Below, piece by piece: positions 34,476-43,776 of a stretch of DNA of 64,000 nt (position 1 is the first letter of the stretch; every line of letters starts with the position of its first letter). This DNA is from Anaerolineaceae bacterium (GTDB taxonomy: Bacteria; Chloroflexota; Anaerolineae; Aggregatilineales; Phototrophicaceae): assembly GCA_016124855.1 (NCBI GenBank), contig WGMX01000028.1, positions 248,001-312,000 of the forward strand, in the 5' to 3' direction. Made by a program: the position numbers and the translations under genes. The notes beneath the pieces are model-generated. The model saw only the letters and a list, made by a program, of their open reading frames with translations, ran no database searches and was not told the DNA's origin.

Positions 34476-35141
34476 TTAAATTCCGGTAATGCGAATACCA
34501 GAACCCTTAATGCCATAGGCTTTGTTAATCCACAGAAGAACAGGCGTAAGGGCTTCCACAGCAATGGAATTTGGCAATGATCCGGCATCCACACCTTTCA
34601 TGCCAGTGTCGGCTACGAGTTTAATAACAGTCGCTCTCGCTTCAGCATCATTTCCACAAACCAAGACGTCACAATCCACGACATGATTCGGATCAACCAA
34701 TTGTTCCGCGCTGACGTTCTGGAAAGCAGCCACGACTTTTACACCTTCGCCTAATAAAGCTTGGGCTTCTAAAGCTGCTGACTTTCCTTCAGGCAAATGC
34801 ACGGTTCGCACTTTAGGTGGTTGTAAAGGAACTGTGATGTCCACTAAAATCTTGCCTGCCAACTGCTCTTTTACACCTTCGAGTGTCGCCTGATGTGCCG
34901 AATATGGCACACTCAATACCACTAGATTAGCTTGTTTAGCTGCCTCAGAGTTACTCATGCCTGTAACCGGCTTTCCCTCCAACTTAGCGCTCATCTCTGC
35001 TGCATAAGCTGCTGCACGGTCGCCATCCCGCGAACCGATAATGACCTTATAGCCATTTATTGCCCATCGCATCGCCAAACCAGAACCTTCTTTACCAGTA
35101 CCCCCCAAAATAGCGATGCTCATTGCTTGATAGTCTGTCAT
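34476..35141 (-). CDS. npdG: NADPH-dependent F420 reductase
   Basis: Exchanges hydride between NADP(H) and coenzyme F420. 221 residues: Rossmann motif ILGGTGKEGSGLAMR at about 10-24, IIGSRDGDRAAAYA (the arginine supports NADP), VVLSVPYSAH, and the C-terminal GMKGVDAGSLPNSIAVEALTPVLLWIN block typical of F420-dependent NADP reductases. Start ATG 35141 with AAGGATT upstream; an internal ATG at 35123 is possible. 29 bp after ssnA and 3 bp before cofE. Confidence 0.93.
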   Translation of the reverse strand: MTDYQAMSIAILGGTGKEGSGLAMRWAINGYKVIIGSRDGDRAAAYAAEMSAKLEGKPVTGMSNSEAAKQANLVVLSVPYSAHQATLEGVKEQLAGKILVDITVPLQPPKVRTVHLPEGKSAALEAQALLGEGVKVVAAFQNVSAEQLVDPNHVVDCDVLVCGNDAEARATVIKLVADTGMKGVDAGSLPNSIAVEALTPVLLWINKAYGIKGSGIRITGI

Positions 35142-35170
35142 AAATAATCCTTAATGAGGTGAAATGCTCT

Positions 35171-36511
35171 TTAGAGCGCGTTGATGTTAGCGTGGTGACG
35201 TTCCCAAACTTTCGGGGCAAAGTCGAGTGCTTCCCGCGCGATTTCAGATTCATCGAGCGTCAATAACTGACCGTCTCGCATCAATACCTGTCCCTCAACA
35301 ATCGTGCTCGTTACCATCGAGGACTCGAACCCGAACAAAATATGCCATGGCAAATTACCGCCATGCAACGGCGTGAAGGGATGATAATCGACAAAAATTA
35401 AATCTGCTGCCGCACCAACACGAATCTCGCCTAAGGTGACGTCGGGGAAAAATTGCTCAGCAAGACGTGCATTATTGTACACTCCAGCATGCACAATATC
35501 CTCACCGTTGGCCTTACGTGGATCACGGTTAGAAACTTTGTGCAGTAAGTAGGCGGCTTTCCAATCTGCCCACATGTTATTGCTAAAGCCATCATTGCCG
35601 ATGCAAATCTTCATGCCCTGAGACATCATATCGTCAAAGGCCATCGCGCCAACCGCATTGTTCATATTCGATCGTGGTTGATGAGTAACCCATATCCCTT
35701 GGTCCCGTAGAATTTGTCGTTCGGCTTCGTCAATATGGACGCAGTGTGCTGCTATTGTCTTATCTCGCCAAATGCCAAATTCACCTAGACGCCGCACAAC
35801 CCGCTTCCCGCTACGACGCAGGCTGTCTTCTTCATCGGCTTCGTGTTCGGCTACATGAATGTGAAAACCTGAACCCTGTGGAACTGCTTCCACACACGCC
35901 TGTAAAGCCGCGTCATTTAAAGTTAGGCTGGCATGTAAACCAAATGTCGCACCAATTCGTGAGCTTTGTTTCGCTTTTATGAAGCGTACATTTTCTGCAA
36001 TCCCTGCTCGCATCTTTTCATCGCCATCACGGTCAGTTACTTCGTAGCACAGAACAGCCCGTAACCCCGACTGATCAACTGTTTCGGCGATGACATCCAA
36101 ACTGCCGTCTATAAAATTCGGGCTGGCATGATGGTCAATCAGTGTAGTTGTCCCGTGTTTAACCGCGTCAACAAGCGACACCAACGCACTTGCCCTAACT
36201 GTATCTCTATCTAACGCTTTGTCCAGCGGCCACCACAAACGTTCTAGTATCTGAGGGAAGTTTGCAGGGGCTGCACCGGGTATCGCCATACCACGGGCAT
36301 ACGCACCATAGAAATGAGTGTGCGCGCAAATATTCCCCGGCATCACCAACTGCCCTTTTGCATCGATACGCTCTGCTTCAGGATATTGGGCAATCAGATT
36401 GGATGTCTTTCCAAGAGCCGCAATTTTGCCATCTTTGATATAAACAGCATAATCCGAGAGAATCTGGTTAGGTTCGCCCCATGTAACAACAGTAGCATTG
36501 GTTATGAGCAA
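35171..36511 (-). CDS. ssnA: SsnA-type putative aminohydrolase
   Basis: 446 residues of the cyclic amidohydrolase fold, TTG start. Metal-binding HTH near the N-terminus (NICAHTHFYGAYARG), then LWWPLDKALDRDT, IDHHASPNFIDGSL, FHIHVAEHEADE, AAHCVHID, RSNMNNAVG and GNDGFSNNMWADWK. These blocks match E. coli SsnA and separate it from ordinary guanine or SAH deaminases. SsnA belongs to the anaerobic purine (urate) degradation gene set together with YgeW, YgeY, YgfK and HyuA; its exact reaction is not settled to my knowledge. It is the first gene of the minus-strand run that continues into F420 genes, and divergent from the deaminase at 36.7 kb. Confidence 0.9.
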   Translation of the reverse strand: MLITNATVVTWGEPNQILSDYAVYIKDGKIAALGKTSNLIAQYPEAERIDAKGQLVMPGNICAHTHFYGAYARGMAIPGAAPANFPQILERLWWPLDKALDRDTVRASALVSLVDAVKHGTTTLIDHHASPNFIDGSLDVIAETVDQSGLRAVLCYEVTDRDGDEKMRAGIAENVRFIKAKQSSRIGATFGLHASLTLNDAALQACVEAVPQGSGFHIHVAEHEADEEDSLRRSGKRVVRRLGEFGIWRDKTIAAHCVHIDEAERQILRDQGIWVTHQPRSNMNNAVGAMAFDDMMSQGMKICIGNDGFSNNMWADWKAAYLLHKVSNRDPRKANGEDIVHAGVYNNARLAEQFFPDVTLGEIRVGAAADLIFVDYHPFTPLHGGNLPWHILFGFESSMVTSTIVEGQVLMRDGQLLTLDESEIAREALDFAPKVWERHHANINAL

Positions 36512-36608
36512 GGCCGCTTACCTTCAAGATGAATGAGTACTCAAGCCGCTAAGTGTAACGCATAGATGTTTGAACTTCACATACGATGACATTACAGCGT
36601 TGTTACGA

Positions 36609-36638
36609 TTGTCAAGTTATTCAACACCGTGCTAAACT
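36609..36638 (+). promoter_or_regulatory. likely sigma-70 promoter for the plus-strand purine operon
   Basis: TTGTCA at 36609-36614 and TAAACT at 36633-36638 with an 18-bp spacer, the latter preceded by TG one base away. It ends 24 bp before the ATG at 36663 in the divergent space between ssnA and the 8-oxoguanine deaminase gene. Confidence 0.5.
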
Positions 36639-36662
36639 CCCTCAATCCAAAGAGGAACCATT

Positions 36663-38015
36663 ATGCCAACTCTGCTAGTCAAGAACATTCATACCCTGCT
36701 AACCATGGATGCCAGTCGTCGCGAAATCAAAAACGGCTACATTTTGGTTAGGGACGGTGTAATCGAAGCTCTCGGGTCATCCTCCGACCTGCGGGAAGGA
36801 TTAACTGATGAGATGATTGATGCCAGTCATCACATCGTCCTGCCGGGGTTGATTAATACCCATCATCATATGGTGCAAAGCCTCACGCGAGTGATTGCCC
36901 AAAATGACGAGCTGTTCGGTTGGCTCAAAGCACTTTACCCCATTTGGAGTGGTCTCTCGGGCGAAGCGGTATACACGGCCTCCAAACTAGCGATGGCTGA
37001 ATTAATGCTCTCCGGTTGCACAACATCAAGTGACCACCTTTATATCTTTCCGAATGACGTTACACTCGATCATCAAATCCAAGCAGCAAAGGAAATGGGC
37101 ATCCGTTTTCATGCCGCACGGGGTGCGATGAGCGTTGGCGAGAGCAAAGGCGGTTTGCCACCGGATAAGGTCGTCGAAGATGAAGAGTTCATCCTCAAAG
37201 ATACACGCCGTTTGATTGAGCAATATCATGACGCCACCCCTCAGGCGATGCTGCGTATAGTGGTTGCGCCCTGTTCGCCCTTTACCGTGTCCCAAGATTT
37301 GATGCGTGAGTCAGCGGCGCTTGCACGCAGTTACGGCGTGAGTTTGCATACTCATCTCGCCGAAAATGACAATGACATCGCCTATGGATTAGAGCAGTTC
37401 GGTCAACGCCCCGGTAATTATGTCGAATCCGTTGGTTGGATTGGCGAGGATGTGTGGCACGCTCACTGTGTCAAACTCGACTCTCGCGAAATCAATCTGT
37501 TTGGGCATACACATACAGGAGTATGTCATTGTCCATCATCTAATATGCGGCTTGCGTCTGGTATCGCCCCGATTCGCCAGATGCTTGATGCTCGCGTCAA
37601 CGTTGGATTGGGTGTAGATGGTTCTGCATCTAACGACGGCGGTCACTTGCTCAATGAGGCACGACAAGCGATGCTTCTTCAACGGGTTTCAGGCAGCCCA
37701 TCGGCTCTCTCAGCACGTGAAGCACTGGAGATTGCAACACTCGGCGGTGCATCCGTTCTTGGTCGAGATGATATTGGTGCGCTGGCCGTTGGCATGTCAG
37801 CCGACTTCATTGCCTTTCGGCTGGATACAATTGGTTTTGCGGGCGCAGTGCATGATCCGGCCTCTGCACTCACCTTTTGCGCCTCACCTCATGTAGATTT
37901 TTCAGTCATTAATGGGCGTGTCGTCGTCAAAGAAGGGCAGATTCTAACCGTTGATGTTCCGGTGATGGTCGAACAACACAATAAGATTTCGCGTAAGCTC
38001 ATCAATGGTGAATAA
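36663..38015 (+). CDS. 8-oxoguanine deaminase
   Basis: 450 residues of the AtzB/TRZ-like amidohydrolase group. The features of the 8-oxoguanine deaminase subgroup are clear: NTHHHMVQSLTR, DELFGWLKALYPIWSGL, RFHAARGAMSVGESKGGLP, VVAPCSPFTVS, THLAEND, AHCVKLD, and GLGVDGSASNDGG carrying the catalytic Asp. The reaction is hydrolytic deamination of 8-oxoguanine to urate and ammonia. Good ribosome site AAAGAGGA before the ATG. First gene of a plus-strand run that continues with adenine deaminase and the urate degradation genes, which fits urate as an intermediate. Confidence 0.92.
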   Translation: MPTLLVKNIHTLLTMDASRREIKNGYILVRDGVIEALGSSSDLREGLTDEMIDASHHIVLPGLINTHHHMVQSLTRVIAQNDELFGWLKALYPIWSGLSGEAVYTASKLAMAELMLSGCTTSSDHLYIFPNDVTLDHQIQAAKEMGIRFHAARGAMSVGESKGGLPPDKVVEDEEFILKDTRRLIEQYHDATPQAMLRIVVAPCSPFTVSQDLMRESAALARSYGVSLHTHLAENDNDIAYGLEQFGQRPGNYVESVGWIGEDVWHAHCVKLDSREINLFGHTHTGVCHCPSSNMRLASGIAPIRQMLDARVNVGLGVDGSASNDGGHLLNEARQAMLLQRVSGSPSALSAREALEIATLGGASVLGRDDIGALAVGMSADFIAFRLDTIGFAGAVHDPASALTFCASPHVDFSVINGRVVVKEGQILTVDVPVMVEQHNKISRKLINGE

Positions 38016-38078
38016 TGTATGGCAAAACAAACGGTACTATCATAGTGAAAATAATTCCCACCTCAGGGAGAAGATTTA

Positions 38079-39785
38079 ATGACTCTTGTAGATCGTTTAG
38101 CAATTGCACGAGGTGATATTCCGGCTGATTTGGCGCTGCGAAACGCCATGTTGGTCAATGTCTGGTCAGGCGAAATTTATCCAACCGACATCCTCATCCA
38201 TGATGGTCGTATTGTTGCGCTTGGAGGCGACTACACTGCTAAACAGGAAATTGACCTCGAAGGCCATTACGTATGCCCCGGTTTCATTGATGCCCACGTA
38301 CATATCGAAAGCAGCCTTTGCACGCCACCGGAATTTGCCCGTGCGGTTGTTCCACATGGCGTCACCACTGTCGTCACCGATCCCCACGAAATCGCCAACG
38401 TTCTTGGAATTCAGGGGATTAATTTTATGCTTGAACGTGCGAAAGACGGCCCATTGAGCGTATTCGTCAATGCGCCGAGTTGTGTTCCGGCTACCGAAAT
38501 GGAAACCAGCGGCGCCCGACTAGAAGCGGATGATCTTGCCCCACTGCTTGCCAATCAATGGGTCACGGGTTTGGCGGAAGTCATGAATTACCCCGGCGTG
38601 ATCTTCGGTGACGAAGGCATGTTAGATAAACTCGAACGCTTCCAATCCAAAGTGATGGATGGGCATTGTCCCGCGCTCACCGGAAAACAACTGAATGCTT
38701 ATGTCTCGGCTGGCATCGGCAGCGAGCACGAATGTACAACTGTCCAAGAAGCACTAGAAAAGCTGCGACTTGGGTTAACCATCTTCATCCGTGAAGGCAC
38801 AACCACACGAAATTTACGCCCATTGCTGCCATTAGTTACTCCGCAAAATCACACCCGAATTTGTTTCTGCACAGATGATCGTCAGCCGAACAGCCTGATG
38901 GACGAAGGCTCAATCGACTTTATGGTTCGGACGGCGATAGAACTAGGCATTGATCCAGTGATGGCAATCCGTATGGGTACACTCAATACGGCGCAGTATT
39001 TCCGCCTGTACGACTACGGGGTAATCGCACCCGGCAAATGGGCGGACATGGTCGTGTTTTCTGATTTATTTCATTTTCAACCCGAGATGGTATTCCGTCG
39101 CGGGGAATTGGTTGCCCAAAACGGCATGATGGTCACGACAAAACCTGTACAACGGCCTATCAAACTAACGCCTTCAGTAAATTTAAATCTCGATCATCTA
39201 GACCTTCGTATTCCGGCTAAAGCAGGCCATATTCGTTTGATTGGAGGTGTTGGAGATCAGGTAGTTACGCATCATCTCATTGAAGAAGCAAAAATCCTCG
39301 ATGATCAAGCAATCGCGGACACCGAACGCGATATACTAAAGATGGTGGTGGTCGAACGTCATCATGCTACGGGCGGTATTGGCAAGGGTTTTATCAACGG
39401 GTTCGGATTGAAACGGGGAGCAATCGCAGGGACTGTCGCACATGACCATCACAATCTTGTAGTGATTGGTGTGGATGATGATAGCATACGCCGAGCTATT
39501 CAAGCAGTAATCGAAATTGGTGGTGGCTTGGTTGCGGTTGACGGCGAGACAGTTCTCGGCACATTGCCCTTACCTGTTGCCGGACTGATGACTGAAATCC
39601 CGCTGGAACAGGTACGATATGAATATGACTTGATGATTGCTCATGCCCAAACACTGGGCAGCACTATGCCTGACCCTTTCATGGCAATGAGTTTTATGGC
39701 ATTGGAAGTCATCCCCAAACTGAAGCTCACTGACGTGGGTTTGGTAGATGTCGAACAATTTAAAGTCGTGGACTTATTTGTCTAG
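38079..39785 (+). CDS. ade: adenine deaminase
   Basis: 568 residues, the COG1001 type. N-terminal amidohydrolase domain with FIDAHVHIESSLCTP (metal site), VVTDPHEIANVLG, EVMNYPGV, and DDRQPNSLMDEGSIDF; C-terminal domain with VERHHATGGIGKGFINGFGL, GAIAGTVAHDHHNLVVIGV and a final IPKLKLTDVGLVDV. Converts adenine to hypoxanthine with release of ammonia. GGGAGAAG site before the ATG, 63 bp after the 8-oxoguanine deaminase gene. Confidence 0.97.
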   Translation: MTLVDRLAIARGDIPADLALRNAMLVNVWSGEIYPTDILIHDGRIVALGGDYTAKQEIDLEGHYVCPGFIDAHVHIESSLCTPPEFARAVVPHGVTTVVTDPHEIANVLGIQGINFMLERAKDGPLSVFVNAPSCVPATEMETSGARLEADDLAPLLANQWVTGLAEVMNYPGVIFGDEGMLDKLERFQSKVMDGHCPALTGKQLNAYVSAGIGSEHECTTVQEALEKLRLGLTIFIREGTTTRNLRPLLPLVTPQNHTRICFCTDDRQPNSLMDEGSIDFMVRTAIELGIDPVMAIRMGTLNTAQYFRLYDYGVIAPGKWADMVVFSDLFHFQPEMVFRRGELVAQNGMMVTTKPVQRPIKLTPSVNLNLDHLDLRIPAKAGHIRLIGGVGDQVVTHHLIEEAKILDDQAIADTERDILKMVVVERHHATGGIGKGFINGFGLKRGAIAGTVAHDHHNLVVIGVDDDSIRRAIQAVIEIGGGLVAVDGETVLGTLPLPVAGLMTEIPLEQVRYEYDLMIAHAQTLGSTMPDPFMAMSFMALEVIPKLKLTDVGLVDVEQFKVVDLFV

Positions 39786-39802
39786 CTTTTGATAATCTGC
39801 AG

Positions 39803-41101
39803 GTGCTTATCTTGCTTGAATCTGTTCGCAATTGGTTTACGCCGACTCGAACAACGGCGATTTTGTTGTTCATCGTCGCCTTCGTGTTATTCCAACCAAT
39901 AGTTGCCTTTCTCGTCCACGAACAGGTGGATTACGCCAACCACCTGTCCTACTTGCACGATCCAATGGATATACAAGCGATCTCGCAAGTGCTATCCATG
40001 TTCCCCCATTTTCTATTTCATCTGTACGTTTACATCACCTATAAAATCTTCTCGCTGAGTTCGTTTGCAGATGCGGCACTATTTGTTTCAACCTCCGTTT
40101 ATATTATCGGCACACTCATCACATTCTGGCTAATGACACGCATCCTCGGCAAGCCGCGCACTTATATCAGTGGCCTCATCTACGGCGCGGTTGCGATTGC
40201 AGTCATGCTGCTGATGCCGATTGATATTTTTACGCCAACCAACTTATTTGTCGGTTATATAGGTGTCAACGCTTATCACAACCCGACGATTGTGCTGCTC
40301 AAACCCACAGCAATGGTACTTTTCTGGTGCGCGTTAGCCATCTTTAAAAGTCCCTACACTGTTGATGGCAAGAAACGCCGCGCAATACCCGTATTAGTCT
40401 GCTGTGCCGCCAGTATCCTCTGCGTGATGACAAAATCCAGCTATATGATTGCCCTGCTGCCAGCCATGATTGTCGCAGTCACATTTCGAGCAATTCGTCG
40501 TCAGCCGGTCGATTGGGTGTTGTTCATTGAAGGCATTTTGCTTCCGGCAGTTGTGACTTTGGGGCTGCAAATCCTGTTATTTAGCAGCAGTGAGGGGTTT
40601 ATCTTTGCACCCTTAGCCGTTATCTACAGTTGGACGCGCATCAATCCGAACGCGCCAAACGATATATTCCTAAAATTCCTTCTTTCGATATTATTTCCCT
40701 TGCTGGTTTATGTCTTTTATCTCAAAAGGGCGATCAAAACCGCCTATCTCAATTTAGCGTGGGTGGTGTTCGCCTTCGGCGCAGCTTACATGTATTTGTT
40801 GGCGGAAGGTGGTGAACGTTTAGGTCATGCCAACTTCACATGGAGTACGATTTGTGCGCTTTTTATTCTGTTCATCGTTTCAATAGTCTTTTTTATTCAA
40901 CAAGTGAATTGGAAAATCATCACACCATCAGCAACAAGTGAGGCAGTCATACAAAAGAGCTCAAGTGAGCAGCTTCTCTCAAAAGCCAAAGTCGGCATTC
41001 TTGTGTGCGTGCTGGGGTTACATTTTATAAGTGGGATTTACTGGTATCATGTCCACGTTACAGCCCATTGGATGGGCGATATAATTAGTGGTAAGTGGTA
41101 A
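39803..41101 (+). CDS. polytopic membrane protein of unknown function
   Basis: 432 residues, GTG start, not recognised. About ten to eleven hydrophobic helices spread over the whole length (for example 18-38, 75-97, 108-128, 195-215, 240-265, 290-310, 325-345). The first outer loop includes HEQVDYANHLSYLHDPMD, where acidic residues sit like those of GT39-type membrane glycosyltransferases, but no other hallmark follows. It lies 17 bp after adenine deaminase and 31 bp before ygeY, inside the purine run, so a purine or ureide transporter is conceivable; the topology fits a sugar transferase equally well. Confidence 0.65.
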   Translation: MLILLESVRNWFTPTRTTAILLFIVAFVLFQPIVAFLVHEQVDYANHLSYLHDPMDIQAISQVLSMFPHFLFHLYVYITYKIFSLSSFADAALFVSTSVYIIGTLITFWLMTRILGKPRTYISGLIYGAVAIAVMLLMPIDIFTPTNLFVGYIGVNAYHNPTIVLLKPTAMVLFWCALAIFKSPYTVDGKKRRAIPVLVCCAASILCVMTKSSYMIALLPAMIVAVTFRAIRRQPVDWVLFIEGILLPAVVTLGLQILLFSSSEGFIFAPLAVIYSWTRINPNAPNDIFLKFLLSILFPLLVYVFYLKRAIKTAYLNLAWVVFAFGAAYMYLLAEGGERLGHANFTWSTICALFILFIVSIVFFIQQVNWKIITPSATSEAVIQKSSSEQLLSKAKVGILVCVLGLHFISGIYWYHVHVTAHWMGDIISGKW

Positions 41102-41132
41102 TATCTACCCAAATCATGTGAAAGTGAGCAAT

Positions 41133-42335
41133 ATGGTCGATCAAACAACGATTGATGCCATCAAATCGCGTGTCACGGCACAGCGAGAAGACATCATCGC
41201 CTTCCTAAAAGAACTCTGCGCTATTCCCAGTTATGACAGTCAAATCCGTGCCGTGGGCGAACGTGCCGAAGCCGAAATGAAGAAACTCGGTTTCGAAGAG
41301 ATTTGGTGGGATCGCATGGGTAATATCGTCGGACGCATCGGCAATGGTCCGACTAAACTCCTGTACGATAGCCACATTGATACGGTTGGCATCGGCGCAC
41401 CTGAAGAGTGGGAATGGGATCCTTTTACGGGCAAAGTCGAAGACGGCATCTTTTTTGCACGGGGCGCTTGCGACGAAAAAGGCAGCACACCCGGTATGAT
41501 TTACGGGTTGGCACTGGCGAAAGAATTTGGATTGCTTGAGGGCATCAGCGCCTATTACTTTGGCAATATGGAAGAGTGGAATGATGGTATCGCACCCCAT
41601 GCGCTGGTCGAAGTTGAAGGACTCAAACCAGATTTCGTGGTCATCGGCGAACCGACCAAGATGCAGGTCTATCGTGGTCACAAAGGCCGTGTTGAGATGC
41701 AAGTATTGGCACGTGGCAAGAGCGCCCATGCCGCCAGCAATTTCCTCGGCGACAATGCCATTTACAAACTCGTTCCCATCATTGATGCCCTGAGTAAAAT
41801 TGAGCCGGAGTTGGGTGATGATCCATTCTTGGGACACGGACGTATCACCGTAACCGATATGCATGTCAAAACTCCCAGCATCAACGCTGTCCCAAACGAA
41901 GCACTGATCTACATTGATCGACGTATAACTTTTGGCGAAGAACCGCAAGCCGTTCTTGAACATGTTAAAGGTGTCGTTGGCGACCGCAAGGATATTGAGA
42001 CTTCGATTCTGATTTATGACACCCCGAGTTATACAGGATTCGTTTTCCCGCTCGATAAGATTTACCCAGCTTGGGCGCTGCCTGAAAATGATCCTTATGT
42101 GCAAGCGGGTGTTCAAGCAGGTCAACTGCTGTGGGGCGAACCACTGCCAACCGGCAAGTGGGATTTTTCAACCAACGGCACGTATTGGTGCGGGAAAGCA
42201 GGCATCCCCAGCATTGGTTACGGGCCGGGGAACGAAATTCACGCGCATACCGTACTCGACCAAGTACCACTCGATGATGTAGTTAAGGCGACTGAATGGT
42301 ATGCACTACTTCCGGGACTTCTTCCGAGGAAATAA
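41133..42335 (+). CDS. ygeY: YgeY-type M20 family hydrolase of purine catabolism
   Basis: 400 residues from ATG 41133 (AGTGAG upstream; GTG/ATG options earlier overlap the membrane gene). M20 dinuclear zinc hydrolase: LLYDSHIDTVGIG, GRGACDEKGS-like CDEKGSTPGM, the glutamate region GNMEEWNDG, VIGEPTKMQVYRGHKGR, and RRITFGEEPQAVLEHV, DFSTNGTYW, GYGPGNEIHAH. The ITFGE and FSTNG/GYGPG blocks match E. coli YgeY. YgeY acts with YgeW, YgeX, YgfK and SsnA in anaerobic urate degradation, probably on a ureido/carbamoyl-diamino acid intermediate. Followed 4 bp later by a small phosphatase gene. Confidence 0.92.
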   Translation: MVDQTTIDAIKSRVTAQREDIIAFLKELCAIPSYDSQIRAVGERAEAEMKKLGFEEIWWDRMGNIVGRIGNGPTKLLYDSHIDTVGIGAPEEWEWDPFTGKVEDGIFFARGACDEKGSTPGMIYGLALAKEFGLLEGISAYYFGNMEEWNDGIAPHALVEVEGLKPDFVVIGEPTKMQVYRGHKGRVEMQVLARGKSAHAASNFLGDNAIYKLVPIIDALSKIEPELGDDPFLGHGRITVTDMHVKTPSINAVPNEALIYIDRRITFGEEPQAVLEHVKGVVGDRKDIETSILIYDTPSYTGFVFPLDKIYPAWALPENDPYVQAGVQAGQLLWGEPLPTGKWDFSTNGTYWCGKAGIPSIGYGPGNEIHAHTVLDQVPLDDVVKATEWYALLPGLLPRK

Positions 42336-42339
42336 ATCA

Positions 42340-42816
42340 ATGGACATCAGTTGGATTGAACCGAATCTGCTGGCGGCAAGTCCTCTACCGTCAAAAGAAG
42401 CGGATATAAGATCGCTACATGAACAAGGCATTCGTGCCATCATCACCCTCACCGAGCGTCCAATTACGGCGCAACGAGAGGTCACAACCGAACTCTTGGC
42501 TAAATTAGGAATTACACCGCTGCATCTATCGATTAATGACTTTGGTGTACCCGACAATCAACAGGTTGCGGAGGCTATGAGCTTTATCGAGCAGATGAAG
42601 GCGGAAAATAAGCCTGTGCTTGTTCACTGCAAAGTAGGTCAAGGGCGAACAGGGACGCTGCTTCACGCTTATTATCTGAACAAAGGTTGGAGTCTGGCTG
42701 ACACTCAATTTCAGGTCATCGAAAAACGTCCTTTATGTGACTTTAATAACCTCTCGGAAGAACAACAGGAATTCTTGCGCGAATACGCATCGACAGGACG
42801 TACTGTTCACATATAG
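42340..42816 (+). CDS. small tyrosine/dual-specificity protein phosphatase
   Basis: 158 residues from ATG 42340. The P-loop VHCKVGQGRTGTLLHAYYL carries the Cys-x5-Arg signature with the general acid Asp upstream in LSINDFGVPDNQQ. Length and pattern match small cytosolic DSP/cyclin-dependent phosphatase-like proteins common in Chloroflexota. Starts 4 bp after ygeY and precedes a small ABM-domain gene. Its presence in a purine operon is unexplained; it might act on a phosphorylated metabolite rather than a protein. Confidence 0.88.
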   Translation: MDISWIEPNLLAASPLPSKEADIRSLHEQGIRAIITLTERPITAQREVTTELLAKLGITPLHLSINDFGVPDNQQVAEAMSFIEQMKAENKPVLVHCKVGQGRTGTLLHAYYLNKGWSLADTQFQVIEKRPLCDFNNLSEEQQEFLREYASTGRTVHI

Positions 42817-42830
42817 GTCAAGTTAAGCCC

Positions 42831-43136
42831 ATGCTCATGCTGACAAGTCGGTTTTCGGTTGATCCAATGAAACGGGGAGCATACTTGCTTTTTGCAAAGG
42901 GCATGGTTCAGCGTACCCAAACTCAAGCAGGCTGCATAGGCTTTGGCATTTTTGAAGACATCAGCCTGCCGAACACCTTCATCATGTTGGAACAATGGGA
43001 AAGTGCAGAGCAATTTGAAAAGCATACAACCAGTAGCGGCTTTGTGCATGATGACGGTGTACTCATGACTTTCATTGTCGGTGAACCCAGTTACGATGAA
43101 TATGAGTTTGAAGATTCATCCGAGGCAGACGCATGA
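42831..43136 (+). CDS. ABM-domain (antibiotic biosynthesis monooxygenase-like) small protein
   Basis: 101 residues of the dimeric alpha/beta barrel fold. Typical features are LLFAKGMVQRTQTQAGCIGFGIFED (in pieces), then MLEQWESAEQFEKHTTSSGFV, the W-x-s-x-x-x-x-x-H pattern of putative quinol monooxygenases. C-terminal acidic tail (YDEYEFEDSSEADA). It overlaps the next gene by ATGA (43133-43136). ABM proteins include cofactor-free oxygenases and heme-degrading enzymes; nothing here points to a particular substrate. Confidence 0.82.
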   Translation: MLMLTSRFSVDPMKRGAYLLFAKGMVQRTQTQAGCIGFGIFEDISLPNTFIMLEQWESAEQFEKHTTSSGFVHDDGVLMTFIVGEPSYDEYEFEDSSEADA

Positions 43137-43747
43137 ACCTGATTTACGTCATGCGACATGGACAGAGTGTTCTGAATGTCGAACATCGCCTCAGTGGTGG
43201 CAAATATGACGGCGACTTGACAACACTCGGCCAAACACAAGCGCATCAGGTTGGGAATTGGCTGCGAGATAAAGGCATCACAAAAATCGCTCACAGCCCT
43301 TTCCACCGTGCAGTACAAACCGCAGAAATTATCGGTGAGCACCTTGGTTTGCCGATAACACCCGACAATGATCTAGCCGAAATCAATTGTGGTGATCTAG
43401 ATTGGCGCACTGATGAAGATAGTTGGGCAGCATGGCGAGCGATTTATGAACATTGGCTTCAATGTGATTGGCGAGCAACTTATCCCAGTGGCGAAAGTTA
43501 CCAACAAGGATTTGACCGATTCAACCGCTGCCTGATGGGCATCAAAGCGGATGACACACCTTTGTTGGTGACACATGGCGGGATTAGCACAACCGTGATT
43601 CCCTATCTATGTGTAAATGCGGCTGCATTACAGGGCAGTCGCATGTTGGATTACACCGGAATCATTGTCTTGGAACCTTACGGAGATGGTCGGTATATCT
43701 GCCGCGCTTGGAACCAAACCGAGCATTTACAACCCAAGCCGGCTTGA
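43133..43747 (+). CDS. histidine phosphatase family protein (phosphoglycerate mutase-like)
   Basis: 204 residues. The phosphohistidine motif is YVMRHGQSVLN at residues 5-15; SPFHRAVQTAEIIGEHLG, the glutamate in LAEINCGDLDW, and VTHGGISTTVIP supply the rest of the active site. Acts as a phosphatase or mutase on small phosphorylated compounds. Translationally coupled to the ABM gene; 29 bp before ygeW. Confidence 0.9.
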   Translation: MNLIYVMRHGQSVLNVEHRLSGGKYDGDLTTLGQTQAHQVGNWLRDKGITKIAHSPFHRAVQTAEIIGEHLGLPITPDNDLAEINCGDLDWRTDEDSWAAWRAIYEHWLQCDWRATYPSGESYQQGFDRFNRCLMGIKADDTPLLVTHGGISTTVIPYLCVNAAALQGSRMLDYTGIIVLEPYGDGRYICRAWNQTEHLQPKPA

Positions 43748-43776
43748 CTGAAACATTAACAGGAGAAAGATTGATT

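Noticed and set aside
41205-42125. 306-residue minus-strand open frame opposite ygeY
   Set aside because: Long antisense frame over a well supported gene with no ribosome site or recognisable family; shadow of ygeY codon bias.
43609-43776. Longer N-terminus for YgeW starting inside the histidine phosphatase gene
   Set aside because: The AGGAGAAAG site and family alignment place the start at 43777; the upstream segment is the phosphatase in another frame.
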